Shown in pieces: positions 43,689-55,800 of a DNA stretch of 64,000 bases. The notes under the pieces were generated by a model. It saw only the letters and a list, made by a program, of their open reading frames with translations. It did no database searches and was not told the origin of the DNA. Numbering within the stretch: position 1 is the stretch's first letter; every line of letters begins with the position of its first letter. Made by a program: the position numbers and the translations under genes. The stretch is from Crambe crambe (taxonomy: Eukaryota > Porifera > Demospongiae > Poecilosclerida > Crambeidae), in NCBI GenBank assembly GCA_963924555.1, contig OZ004593.1, positions 4,150,480 to 4,214,479 on the forward strand, read 5' to 3'.

Positions 43689-46257
43689 TGTAGCTATACT
43701 ATTGTAGCTAAGCCTCCCAGATCACACTGTACTGCTCCAGCTAGCTAGTGCAACGTGCGTGACAGTCATGTGATAGGAATGCGCGCACGAATTATACCTT
43801 GGACGACCTTCCTGAAAATCACTGTATAAGAGGTTTTACGGGATTGGAAACGCCCAATGAACTGCACAACCGTGGCGCGTTGACAGTAGTGATACCGGAT
43901 GCTATGGTGGGCGGGGTCAATTTTTTATACGTAAAAATAATACTGCAGGACGGCACCAAAAGTGACCAAGATATAACCTGGCTGCGAAGGTCCAGATCCA
44001 AAGAAATCCAGGAAAAAAACATATCAACAGAATCCTAATATTCTAGAGAATCTAACTGTGACAGTTTCTTTTAGATAGAGTGCTAAATTTAGATTTGATG
44101 TTCAAAAACATATTTAAATTTCGATTTTCTTATGATATAACACTTGAACAGGTCATGAAACCATATTTTTTGGAAACTGCATCAAAAACTGATCCTGGTA
44201 CTTTGGATAATTTCTTGCATCAAGCGGAAAAGAAGGCACGCAAGAAGGATAAGGCATTCAACTTATATAACTGATGGGTCAAAGTTCATGACCTCAACCC
44301 TTTCCCGCAAAATTTGAATCTGTGCTGCCTCAGGTGAATATTTTAATGTAAAATGAAAGTGATGAAAAATGTTTGAATTCTGAATCAATCTCTGAACAAC
44401 ACAAATCAGTTCTGGCTGTGGAGTAATGCTGCAGTCTGAATTCCTTAATAACAGCAAAGCTCCCAAATCCTGTACATGACTTTGAACATCAATCACTGTC
44501 CACTGCAAAGCTTGGCAGCATAAATTGCAGACTTAATGCCACAAATTCTAAAATATAGCAAAGCCGTAATACAGTAAATTTGAAATGAGCAATCAAAAAC
44601 ACGTTTTACATGGGGAGGGTAGGCCTACTGAAGTTCCTAACTTTGTTAATGTTGTGTACATTCAAAATAGAGACAGACTCTAGGACAAGAATTGTACAAC
44701 AGTTCCTACTAGTCTGGTGTAGTCCAGACTACATGGCCCATTTTTTAAAATTTATCCTTAGTTCTATAGTCATTTTCTTACTCTTCCATATGAACTTTGT
44801 TTGAAGAAAATCCATCTAGTAGATCCTAAGATACGAGCAAAAGATTGCAGTACTATTAGCCATAATGACCTTTAACCTACTTTGGAAAGGTGCCGTTTTC
44901 TTAATTAAAAGAAAGTAAAATTTTCCTGTACAATTTCAATTGTAAAATGTTACGTATCTCTGCTTCTACTGGATGGATTTTTATCGGATAAAGTTTATCT
45001 GGCTGAGGAAAACGAGCTTAATATTTTTAAGAAATGAATTTATAGTTTCATAGTATTTTTAAAAATAGCCCGGTATCACTATTGACAGATGCGCACGCGC
45101 ATGCAGCATTAATTATATTAATCGTTGTGAAAAGAGATCAATATTCACTCCTTTCAAGGCAGTTAAAGTGATATTCTGCCCCTACAGCTCACAGAATAGT
45201 ACAGGTAAGCTAAGGGGAAGGTATTGAAGAAGTGAAGAGTCAGAGAGTTGAAGTTGGAGAGTCTGAGGAAGGAAGTTATTAATTATTCATAACTTTTTTC
45301 CTTGTAATTATAACTATGAGTACCTATCATTGCTCATTATACATTAATTTTATGTGATTGATTTGAAAGAAAGGCCAGAATGACTTTTGGTATTAAAATT
45401 AGACATAAATTCATTATTATCATAGCTAGATAATTTTGCCCCAAAGTTATCCGCCAGTTTCTGCTCAGTTCTCCCTCATCAACATTATTGCAATACTTTC
45501 AGCTTTTGGCTGTTGAGTTTTGACACTATCCATTTCAAGAATTCGGCTCAGTCAGCTGTCCTGTGGACCCTATGGATATTAGGGGGGAAATATAGTAAGC
45601 TTGCCATCTCCATAGGATGACTATTGTATAGAAAACGAATGCACCAATTCCATTTACTGTTCTATCCTTTCCCTGAAATCACTAATACAGTTGCAATATT
45701 GTTAATCTATTTCTTGGGAGAGGGATTACAGTTTTAACACCACTTGCAAATGCTAGAGACAATATATGTCAGCTAATACAAAAACCAACATTACTATTCC
45801 ATGTAGCTAAAGTTTACATGCCTTTTGATCAGAAAATGGGCAACAGCAATTGATTCCATCAAGCGTGAGAGGGATTACAGTCCCATTAACCACTACAGTA
45901 GTATTTGTAGGAATAAACTTGAAAATCTGAGCTGAAATTTATTTCATACAGTAAATCTATGCCCTAGTGTATTATAGTATCATTGGCATAAGTCTTACCT
46001 CACGGATCTTGTCAGAACAGCAACTTTGACAAAAGTTCTATGCCATTCAGCTGTCAACGCGCCTCGGTTGTTAGTTGCTAACGAGAGCACGTGATCCGTT
46101 TCCAATCCCGTAAACCTCTTATATCTATGATTAAATTAATATTAACAAGCACTTCCGGTCGTGTGATATCCGTGTTGCGCCTATTGCGCTGCAGCTGTAT
46201 CTCCATGAACAGGATCTAGGAAAGATCACTTTAGTGGTTAACCGTACAAGCTTGTAA

Positions 46258-46862
46258 GTGGCTATGAAGAGGCGTAATCCTGATATCGATGAGAAATGTG
46301 ATTACTGTGGCAAATATTGCATGAAGACTAAAAGGTGTTCGAAGTGTAAGAATACTCATTATTGCAGTAAAACATGTCAAACAAAACACTGGCATGAGCA
46401 CAGCACTGACTGCAAAAGAATGAAGGCAAGCAAACTGAATGAAGACACAACTGCACTTCCTGCTAATGGAAAATATGAATCTAGCAAACAAGTCCTGAAA
46501 TGTAGCATTGTAACGAGAGCTCAAATTCGCTTAAGAAATGTTTGCAGTGTGGAAAAGCCCAGTACTGTGGGAAAGAGTGCCAGACTCAAGATTGGGTGCG
46601 GCATAGACTTGAATGCAAGAAATCAGCAGGGGGTAGAGTATCTTCTACCACCAAGAACTCGACCGTTTCACCATAGATAGTAGACACGTGTCTAATATCT
46701 ATGGTTTCACCACAGGGTCCAACCATGACAGCATCTGCAAAATGTGCAAACTGTGGAATAGGCTTTTGTCATGTGGTAGATGTGGAGTTATCAAATATTG
46801 TGGGAAAGAATGTCAAAGAAATCATTGGAAGGAACATAAATTAGTGTGTAAACAAGTTTAAC
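46258..46862 (+). pseudogene. Torn 3' copy of the large MYND gene
   Basis: 46273-46862 repeats the last 190 codons of the gene at 8969 (first finger CDYCGKYCMKTKRCSKC intact). A one-base deletion near 46507 shifts the second finger out of frame. The third finger sequence CANCGIG lies beyond a small insertion at 46672-46704 and a short deletion. The homology continues through the stop and the 3' flank to about 47610. An ATG at 46261 upstream is fortuitous. Confidence 0.85.
46672..46704. mobile_element. Minimal CATAG element: two ends joined, about 32 bp
   Basis: This insertion in the MYND relic is a near-perfect palindrome, CATAGATAGTAGACACG joined directly to GTCTAATATCTATG. It is flanked by GTTTCAC on both sides, a 7-bp duplication. 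The unfilled target is seen in the parent gene near 15560-15572. It consists of only the two termini of the family at 39575-40444. Confidence 0.75.
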
Positions 46863-47712
46863 TACTATGCCTAGTTTATATACTTGTTAACTTATAATAG
46901 TCCTTTTATAAAAGTTTTTCTATTACTTCATTATTAAAGTTAGTGCTGCTCCTATATTTGCATATGCACACCATGTAGTACAATCAATCATTTGTTTGGA
47001 CTTACTGTCATCAGCTGGCAGGTAGAAAATTTGTTTCTGTCGATATGCATGAATATATTGGGAGTAGATACAACCTTAAACCCAATCTCATTATAATAAT
47101 GATTGCTCCTAGACCCTCTCTGAACATGCAAAAATACCTCCTAAATCAAAGTCAATTCTGGGTAACCAAGAACCTTAAAATATAAAATAGACAAGTGTTT
47201 ACAAGGTCATGTTAATAAACTCTCAGCTCCCAATTGTATTATATAGGGGTGACAGTATGGGTTGAAATATTGGAGTGACAATGCAGCGGTTGTGGACTTG
47301 GGGAGGAGCAAGGAGGAGTGAGCAATGCATCTGGTGAAGTGTTTCTTCATTTTTCTAGCCCGATTCAATCTCATACCAGAATTCTGAACCTGGATTCTGT
47401 GGCTTCCCAGAAAAAAAAACTTTCAGCAGCTCCTCAATGTCCAATCTGGCTGTCTCAGTACCAGCGTCTCGATGAGGAACAAAGGGATTGGGTACTGCTG
47501 GGGAGATGGAACCTGTAACATAAGGTTTATCTCTTGATAGAGCATCTGCTCCACCCCCAAGTCCCACAAGCACCGTATCATGCACATGCCACCCTAGCCT
47601 AGCAAACATCATAGTTATTATTAGAACACAATGTCATGCGTCATCAGGTAACAACAATAGGTGAGGAGAAAATGCATAGATAAACTAAAGCGATGTGCAA
47701 TATTTGACAGTG
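46863..47712. repeat. Duplicated 3' flank of the MYND gene
   Basis: It matches 15728-16536 and, after about 45 unmatched bases, 20309-20358. It shows the state of this flank without the DIRS-like insertion. Confidence 0.75.
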
Positions 47713-49713
47713 AGTAAGCATTCCTATAGGCCTATAGGCCTATAGGCTCTTAGAGCTGATATTTGTTTGCTGTTGACTCGCGTTACTAGCTAGTCTCGCA
47801 AGCCAGCCCACTTTTTCTACCGCCGCGCCCGCGAAAAAAATAAGTTTCGATTTGCGCTAGTGAATTTGCCAATAATCATCCTGGTTTGATTGCGCGCAGC
47901 TCAGAAGTTTCTCGATGGTAATTTTTTATTTTAGTGAATGTTATAGAACAACTATTCTGCTACAGAATGATACAAAAATCATAGAAATCTGTCCAGGCAA
48001 AACAATTTCTGCCCACTTTTTCTTGAGCTCATACTTCAGAGCCTGTAGCGACATCCTTCAGAAACAGAGCTCTCACGTAGCTCTGGAAGGTCACTCGGCC
48101 ACCAAACGTATACCACTGTGAAGCAGAAGAGCAGCTCAGTCCAGCTGTAGACAACACTGGACTCACAAGCGTTCTTTACTCTATATATAATCGTAAGTAA
48201 AAAGAGGAAGTGAACGGTTAAAATTACACAATTAAATTTAGTTGCGCGGACAACTTCCGGGATCTGCAATAAATGTACTGTTTTGGACCGCTGGCCATTC
48301 GACTGTCTGGCAAAAAAAAAAAAATCTTAGGGACTTTGTCAAAGAAGTATAACTTTTACTTAGAGACGCTAATGAAAAAGAAATAAAATAAAAATGGACA
48401 ATTAAAATGCCACTAGCAATAATTCCAGAGATCATCCATTCTGAAAACAAATGGTCAGCAATGAAGTAACACATAAATAATCTGATAAAATTTAGAATTT
48501 TTTAAGGCAAGTGATGACGAGTAAATAACCATATGTACAAGCCCCAACCCTTCAACAGAATTATTGAGTGCAATCTGGAATTCAAAGACTGTATCAAACA
48601 TTGAAGGGCATTCAGAGTACAATGTTGAGGATGGCAGCATCACTATAGTGGAAGTAGATAAAGGGCTGTGCCATTCATCCTCAATGTCAAGAAAAAGAGG
48701 AAGAAATAGGGGTGGTAAGAGGAGTCAAAGATAAACTCATGACTGTCCATGCTTGGGGAAAAAACCTCAAGACGTGGTGGATCCCATTGTTATGTTAGTG
48801 GTGTGATATTCCCATAACCACTTCCAGACACATACACAAATCAAGAAAGAAAAAAAAGAATGACTTCACAGAGGCTCTTTGCTTACATACCTGGTGAGAG
48901 TACCAAATTAATTATGAAGCAGTTATGAAGCTAATAAGAGATGCTTGTATTCTTTGAGTGCACCAGAACAAGTATTCAGAATTGCTGGCAGGGAATCCCT
49001 CACATGAACAAGACAAAACAAAACAAAACAAAAACAAAGAAAAATAAAAACAAACAAAATAAAACAAAAACAAAAAACGAAGCAAAATGAAACAAAAAAA
49101 CAAAAGCAACAACCAGTGAAATTTATGGGGATGCAAAAAAAGCATAACTGACAGGAGTTACACAAATGCACACATGCCAATAATGAAATAACAAGTTTAA
49201 CTGAAATCATGACTATGCTTGATAGCTAGATGATATTAAGCTTATGAGTACCTCTGAAACAGTGAAAACATCAAGTACTTACAGTGAACACCAAGCAGTT
49301 ACTTCGAAACTACAAAAGTACAATGGTAACTGCCACACTAAGCAACTAGCAACTTGACATAGTTATCATCAGGGTTTGGTCATGGCTTACACAGGATAAG
49401 AATAGTACAATGACCAGAAACTTTAGGAGCTGTACTACACACAGCATATACAATCCCATCCACTAGTACTCACGGGGGATCAAAAGCTGTACGAAATCTT
49501 CCAAGCTCTAAAAAGTAAATATGGAAAAGAGCTTGAATGGGTAATGCCAATGCCTGAAGATTGGCATATGCTTATAAACTTTCAAAAAGCTCTCATGAAA
49601 CAAGGAAATAGTTGTTGATCCACGGACACACAACCACAAACAGCAGTGATTACAAAAGAAAAGAGAACATCAAAGCACAGATCACAGCCATAAAAAACAT
49701 TCACTATTTGAAG
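47713..49713. other. Spacer with CAAAA-rich low-complexity tract
   Basis: A run of CAAAA/AAAAC repeats lies at about 49012-49110. The triple CCTATAGG is at 47725-47745. Several 60-95-codon open frames here follow from low complexity and are not supported. Confidence 0.4.
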
Positions 49714-50349
49714 TAGCCTCGTCCCCCCAGGCCCCCATTTTAGTTATGAATGTAGAGGGCCTGGTATGCGAAGTTACGGGGGGGGGGGGGGGGGAACCAT
49801 CTTACTTGGGCGTGGGCAGTGCATGAGAGCATCATGACCATGCCCACGCATTTGGGCCTATGGACTGGAGTCTACAGATCGACCTAAAGTGACCAGGTGT
49901 TCAGAAGAACTTCTGCTGTTTCGCTACAACAAAAAGACCAATTCACTATGGCTATACAACCAAGGACTTACTAAAACTCGTGAAGAATTCTGAGGCCGAT
50001 CTATTTATAATCCTTATAATCCAGCTAAGCCTAAAATCTAGACTACTTGATAGCTTTACTATCTAACGATATGCAGCTCCGATACTATCTGCTGCTAGGC
50101 TAGCAAAGCGTAGCAAAACTCAAATTCAGTGGCAGCTCAACGGCTCAACGCCTCTTCTTTCTAAGGCCTGGCCAGGCCATGTGCTAGTGCATGGTCGTAG
50201 CACCGATTTGTCATGGTGACGTATGCGATGGGAATGCGTTTTCTTGGACACACCCACGCTATGGGGTTTCTATGGTTTTGCAATATTTTTGCGTACCAGG
50301 CCCTCTACAATCATAATTAAAAAGGAGGGAGGGCCTGGGGAAGAGGCTA
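49714..50349. mobile_element. TAGCCTCG-family element, second copy
   Basis: The 636-base element begins TAGCCTCGTCCCCCCAGGCC and ends GGCCTGGGGAAGAGGCTA. The flanks are TATTTGAAG and TGTTTGAAG (9 bp, one mismatch). A poly-G run lies at about 49779-49794. It is non-coding, and only the ends match the copy at 39374. Confidence 0.75.
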
Positions 50350-50572
50350 TGTTTGAAGTACCACCTACTAACAGAGGTCTGATTAACTCTTTCACCAAAA
50401 CATCTGCTAAACCTCAGATCTGCTCAATTTTCAGGTGATTGGACGGAATGAATATCCTTCTACAGAACCCAGCTCAATAGCTCCCATGAGAAAGAAGCAA
50501 TTGCTAACCTTTTCTACAAAAAAAGTAGGAAAGAAACAGGTCTCTCAGCTAGAAAAGGATAGAAAAATTTTA

Positions 50573-52263
50573 ATGTCGTGTTTACAAAAAAACAACTGAA
50601 ATGGTCCATGTGTACAGGGAATCCTATACAAACAGCAGGGGAACAATTGATTGCTTTACCATTGGCAATATCAGACCATCAAGGGATCCCACTGAAAGGT
50701 CAAAAGCATTACATGACAAAAACCTCAGAAAAACAGTACAAAAAAGTTTTTCTCTCACAATACCCACAAGGATGGCAGCCACAATGCTGCATAGTGGAAG
50801 GGATGTTACACACAGCTCCTCTTGGAACCTCACTACATTTGGTGACTATGGACGATTTTTGTCACAAAGATATATCATCCCACACTTCACTAGGGGCATC
50901 ACTGAGGTTCACTTAATATTTGATAACCCAGGGCAATTGAAGGCTACTTCGAGCAAAAAAAAACGCGATGAAGCATCACCAATAGCACCTGAGCACGTTT
51001 GTGAGGCAATTCAAACAGACTCACAACTTAAGTGGAGAGAAAAATTAATGTATTACACTGCCATCAATGCAAAAGACATCTAATGTGCTTTCTGGCCCAG
51101 AATATGATGAAGTATCTTTACCCTCACCTTGTACAAAATCAAAGGTTCTATGTGGCTGGAGCATTTGCTGAACCTCTTGGTTTGTAGAAGGTGGCAGTAC
51201 ATGCACTCCACAACCAGATCCTAAGTTTTCCAATAACGCCGAGGAAGCTGATACCAGAGTATGGCTACATGCAAGGAAAACAAATTGCAATCAAATATTG
51301 ATACAGTCCCCCGACACTGATGTGTACATGATTGGTCTGCCACTTCAGTGCAATCATTCTATCCAAAGAACTGCACTTTGTACACATGAAACATCTTGTA
51401 ACCGCTTTGAAAAATGACCCTAACCTAGCCAGCATTGAACCAGCCACACTTTTCAAGTACTATTTGTAGTCACTGGCTGTGATTACACATCATTTTTTTT
51501 TCCAGGAATTGGAAAGGCCACATTCATGAGAAACTTTTTTCAACATGCAGCATTTATCACTGGTAAAATAACATTCACACACGAGTCACTCTCTGATACC
51601 TCGATCTCAAACCAAGGACACACACAAGGTTTCTTGGCTTTCCTCAGACTGATTGGCACCGTATATTATAAAAAGAATGCCACAGGATTCAATACCAACT
51701 CACCTGAATCACACTTCCAGAGCTTTCAAACTGAAAAATCTCCCTTGGATATGCACAGCAAGTGGTTGGAGGACATCTGACAAACTGTATGGGATCGAAT
51801 AAGTGCAGAAAATGACATGATTCCCTCAGTAGATGGACTATTACGTCATTGGAAGAGGTCATGCTGGGTGTTGACATGTGGGGACAAGCTGATCAGAGCA
51901 TTATCCAATTACATGAGATCTCATCACATGGATGGAAAATTAATGACAGAGTACTTGCCATAGATTGGGATAGTGATGATAACATCAAATAAATTGAGCA
52001 AAGAGTTTTGTTACTAACCAGAGGGTGCAAATGTAAAGCTGGTTGCCAAACAGCTCACTGTGGATGCAGAAAGAAAGGGAACCACTGCTCTGAAGGCTGT
52101 TTATATCAGCATTGCTCAAATCTGCCATTACAAGCCAGCCACATGGAAGATCTGGAAAGGGAAGAGAATGAGCCAACTGAAAATGACAGTGACACTAATG
52201 GAGGATGTTTTTGGAGATTCTTGTGATTGTGATTACAACAGTGACGACAGTTTTGAACTGTAA
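50573..52263 (+). pseudogene. FEN1-like nuclease/CXC-finger protein relic
   Basis: Open stretches in changing frames read in order: FGDYGRFLSQRYIIPHF and EVHLIFDNPGQL (50845-50935), SPDTDVYMIGLPLQ (about 51308), TGCDYTSFF then, after an indel, GIGKATFMRNFFQHAAFITG (51470-51560), GFLAFLRLIGTVYYKK (about 51630), SVDGLLRHWKRSCWV, and the Cys-rich tail LLTRGCKCKAGCQTAHCGCR with CSEGC (52008-52100). DTDV and GCDY...GIGK are hallmarks of PIN/FEN1-type nucleases. The tail is a CXC (tesmin/TCR) module. Several stops (51476, 51778, 51961) show decay. The family recurs in invertebrates beside transposons; the 2.08 kb element at 4656 carries a related relic. Confidence 0.6.
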
Positions 52264-52668
52264 CTGCCCTCTACCACTCACATTTTACATTTCTCCCTTC
52301 AAACTCTTTAATATACTATGTACTTGCCTAGTGCCTACAAACCTTGTCAGGAAATTTTTTGGTTTGAAACTCAGTATAATATCTTTATGACGCTCGGTCA
52401 CGCGCGCTGTTTGCTTGCGAAAAATTACATTGGTTTTGTTTTGTGGTTACTGCATGCATGCACTGATATGATGAATGGATCATGGAGTAACCAATTATAG
52501 TGGGTCTTAATTAGTGTAGACTACAAAGGGCAGCTGCCAATCATGCCACATCCACTGGTGCATTGAATGCTGTAGCTACCAACGTACTGACACGATAGAG
52601 CTAGAGCTAGCTGGCTTGGGGACAAAGCTACCTGCTCAGCACGCAAGAAAATTTGTGCAAAATTGAGA
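52264..52668. other. Spacer upstream of the vitellogenin-like gene
   Basis: Probable promoter region; no TATA box or clear motif can be defended. GAGCTAGAGCTAGCTGG lies at about 52598. No gene is seen. Confidence 0.3.
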
Positions 52669-52790
52669 TACAGCGGTTTTCCAAAACCTTGCAACACAGG
52701 AAGTGGAAAGCGGAAGTGATTGGAGCCTACTGGTTGGTCAGATTGCTCATATTCGCTTCTGCAGTTGCAAGATTTTGGAAAACCGCTGTG
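52669..52790. mobile_element. 122-bp MITE just before the vitellogenin-like start
   Basis: It has inverted ends TACAGCGGTTTTCCAAAACC and GGAAAACCGCTGTG with GTTGCAAG inside the right arm. The right TA is degraded. It ends 14 bases before the ATG at 52805, so it would lie within the 5' leader or core promoter. Confidence 0.6.
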
Positions 52791-52804
52791 GCACGAGGAA
52801 GGAG

Positions 52805-55800
52805 ATGCGGCAGCTTCGATATGCGATGATCATTTTGCTGATCTTCACGGTGCAGCTGCCGCCAGTAACACCAAATTATGTGGAGGCAGGAGAGTGTAAA
52901 GTAAATACTGGTACTTAACTTCTAATCAGCTTGCAAAATAGCTAAGCTAGCTACCAAGCAAACTTTACTTAATACCAAGCAAACCTCCTTCATCTAATAA
53001 TTATTATCAACAACTATTTATGAAATTAGTAGTTCTTAAATTTTATCACTCTAGCTATAAGGTAAAGCGGGGTGACTTGGGACACAGGGCAGAGCTAAAA
53101 ATAACAGGCGGACATCGGTCATTTTCCGAGCAATTATCAGATTTGACCGATCAATTCACAGTTTGCACTGCCACAATGTCCTAACAACAGTTTCAGACTA
53201 AAATGATCCTTGAACAAACTTCTAACCAAGCTTTGGAACTTAGACTAAAGTAGAAAGGCTTCAAATGAAGCGCTAAAGCTAGCCATGAAAGCTTCGTGCA
53301 TCCAGCAGCTGCAATCACCAGAACTAAGGTAGGGGTCATTCCATTTCAAATCAACGAAAAATAAAACGTGACCCCTCCAGATTTTTATCAAATTTGGTGA
53401 GGTCAGAGTACTTACAGAGTATTGCACCCACACCAAATTTCAGCTCCATCCATCGAGTATTCATGGACTTGTGGTAATTTTGAAAGTTACCATTTTGACA
53501 ATATTTTCGATAAATTAGGTTTACTTTAATTCCAGCAACTTCAGTAATTTTTATCATGGAGATTTGAGTCTAGTATCATCTTGAAGTTCTTTTGATGCCC
53601 TTTCCGATGATGAGTAAATATAAGAGGAATTGTGAAACTGAAAATAAACAATGACAGACTGACCCTTTGACCTTTGTTATTTCAAAAAATGCTGCTTCAA
53701 TTTCAATTTTTTTTCAACTGTTTAAAGATCCCTAACTTTGTTGATAGTCATGTTATAGATGTGACTTTTGTGTCATTTTGAAACTCTTTGAATGCTCTTT
53801 TTTAGGTGCACAAGTATTTCGAAACTGAAAGGTCAAAGTACAATATATGACCTTTGACCTTTGTTATCCTTATAAAAATTTTGCCTTGCCACTATGCCTT
53901 AGATATCTATTCTAGTTTTTGATTTAGCCAGAGCTTACAGCAAATCATCAAGTACTTTCTTGTTAGCTTCATCAAGGGTGTATCGAACACTTGGTTATAT
54001 GCAGTTTTTCAAACTTACAATAAATCACCAATTGTTGTGGCTGTTGGCAATCAAGAGTTAGGTGATTGAATTGCTTATTGAAGGACTGAAGAGCAACTAA
54101 CAAGTGTGAGAAAGTAGGTAATAGGTTGCTATGCTTCTATACACCAAAGATTAAAGGTCAAATGATGTGAATCCTTAATCTTCAAAATGACACTGCATGA
54201 TACTCCCTGAAAGAGCATTTAAAGAGCTTCAAAAACGAGACAAATAGCATGAGGTCATTAGATATCAGAGATCATAATATTATGTACAAAGACACCATAT
54301 TATGGACTTTTTTGCTGATATCTCATGATCTCAAAGCAATCCCAAATTGAAACTTAGGGAAGTTAAACAAGTCCATAAGACTAAGTTACAGTTGAAAAAA
54401 ATTTGAAATTGAAGCAGCGTTTTTTGAAATAACAAAGGTCAAAGGTCACAGTCCACCGTTGTTCATTTTCAGTTTCACAATTGCTCTATATTTATCCATC
54501 ATCTGAAAGGGCATCAAAAGAGCTTCAAGATGGTACTAGACCCAAATCTCCATGATACAAATTATTGAAGTTGCAGGAATTAAAGTAAACCTAATATACT
54601 CAAATGTCGTCAAAATGGTAATTTTCAAATTACCACAAGTCCATGAATACTCAATGGATAGAGCTGAAATTTGGTGTGGCTACAATACTCTACAAGTACT
54701 CTGACCGCACCAAATTTGATAAAAATCTGGAGGTGTCACGTTTTATCTTTCGTTGATTTGAAATGGAATGACCCGTAGGCTTTCTAGCTTATGCGCTTGG
54801 AAATATGAACTAACTAAGCTATCTACGCTACCTTCAGTACCTTGTTACGCTTATCTAGGCTTCAGAAACTAACTTCTCTCTAACTCTAGTTCGAGACTCC
54901 GCCCACTTCAATGTAGTGAGCGCACTGCACATGCTTCACGTGGACAGCGTGCGCAGTCCTGCCATTTTTTCTTTTTTTTTCTTCTTTTTTTTTTCCCGCT
55001 GTATATATGTCCGACCAATTTTACTAAATGACCAATCAAATCTCATTTTGCTAGGACAAGTTGTCCTGGCAACATTGAACCCTTATTTTTAGCTCTGCAG
55101 GGTAACTTGGGACAGTGGAGTTTTATTTCAATCTTGCTTCAAGATTACTAAGAGTTTCAAGATCTTATTTTGCATACATAAACATTTATGCTTTGTCTCT
55201 CTCTGAAGCCAGTCTAGAGTGTTTTGGTTACTCTGTTGGTAAAAAGCAGCCCTAAACACTCTGCTGATTTTACAAGACTGCAAGAAAAAACTTAATAAAC
55301 TAACTTTAAACTAACTGAACTGATTTATCAATATTCTACTCACTGAGATAATGCTGCATAATGATCTCTGTGTTTTAAAAAAGTTATCAGTCAGCAAAAC
55401 ATGCATAGCACGCTGTTTAAGCTTTATCAAAATTACATGGATGCAGTGTCCCAAGTTATCCTGAAAGGGGATTTCCGCATACTACAAATTGGTGAATTGT
55501 AGCCAATTAATTAGTCAGCAATACCAATCATCTTTACTTCAGCCTGGGACTAGAAAAATTACTCTATCTCTTGCAACTTAAAGCTTGTTTATAGCTAAAG
55601 CAGTTGCAGAGATAAGAGTGTCCCAAGTTACCCCAATCTACCTTATAAAATTTTGTTATGGTAGCTAGTAACCCCTAGTGGAAGAAGTATCTTCACATGG
55701 AAACTCAACAAATCCAATTTGTGAAGCAAACACAACTAGAAAGGCTTGTGTTAAGTAAAAAAATAATTCTGCTCTTCTTACTGAGGCACTCCATTCTTTC

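Larger units (their letters stand above)
41545..43826. mobile_element. Two-gene IS630/Tc1-type transposon
   Basis: The ends are TACAGTGATTTTCCGGTAGG on the left and the complement of TACAGTGATTTTCAGGAAGG on the right. TA target duplications are supported by the reconstructed host end. It carries a transposase on the plus strand and a second gene on the minus strand, convergent, with about 140 bases between their stops. Both genes are intact, so the copy may be young or still active. Confidence 0.85.
41393..46129. mobile_element. CATAG-family element, host of a nested transposon
   Basis: The right end is the reverse complement of CATAGATATAAGAGGTTTAC. The left end is CATAGATA (41393-41400) continued after the nested insertion by TAAGAGGTTTTACGGG (43827). 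The flanks are ATTAAAT on both sides (41386-41392 and 46130-46136). Removing the 2.43 kb nested block leaves an element of about 2.3 kb. Its own interior (43850-46060) is AT-rich with only short open frames (for example 44080-44274 plus, 44263-44508 minus) and no recognisable transposase. Confidence 0.8.

Noticed and set aside
44080..44508. Short frames inside the CATAG element as its transposase
   Set aside because: They are too short, with no catalytic motif and no homology to the other copies of the family.
48912..49210. Minus-strand Phe/Leu/Cys-rich frames resembling membrane proteins
   Set aside because: They derive from the CAAAA-rich low-complexity tract.
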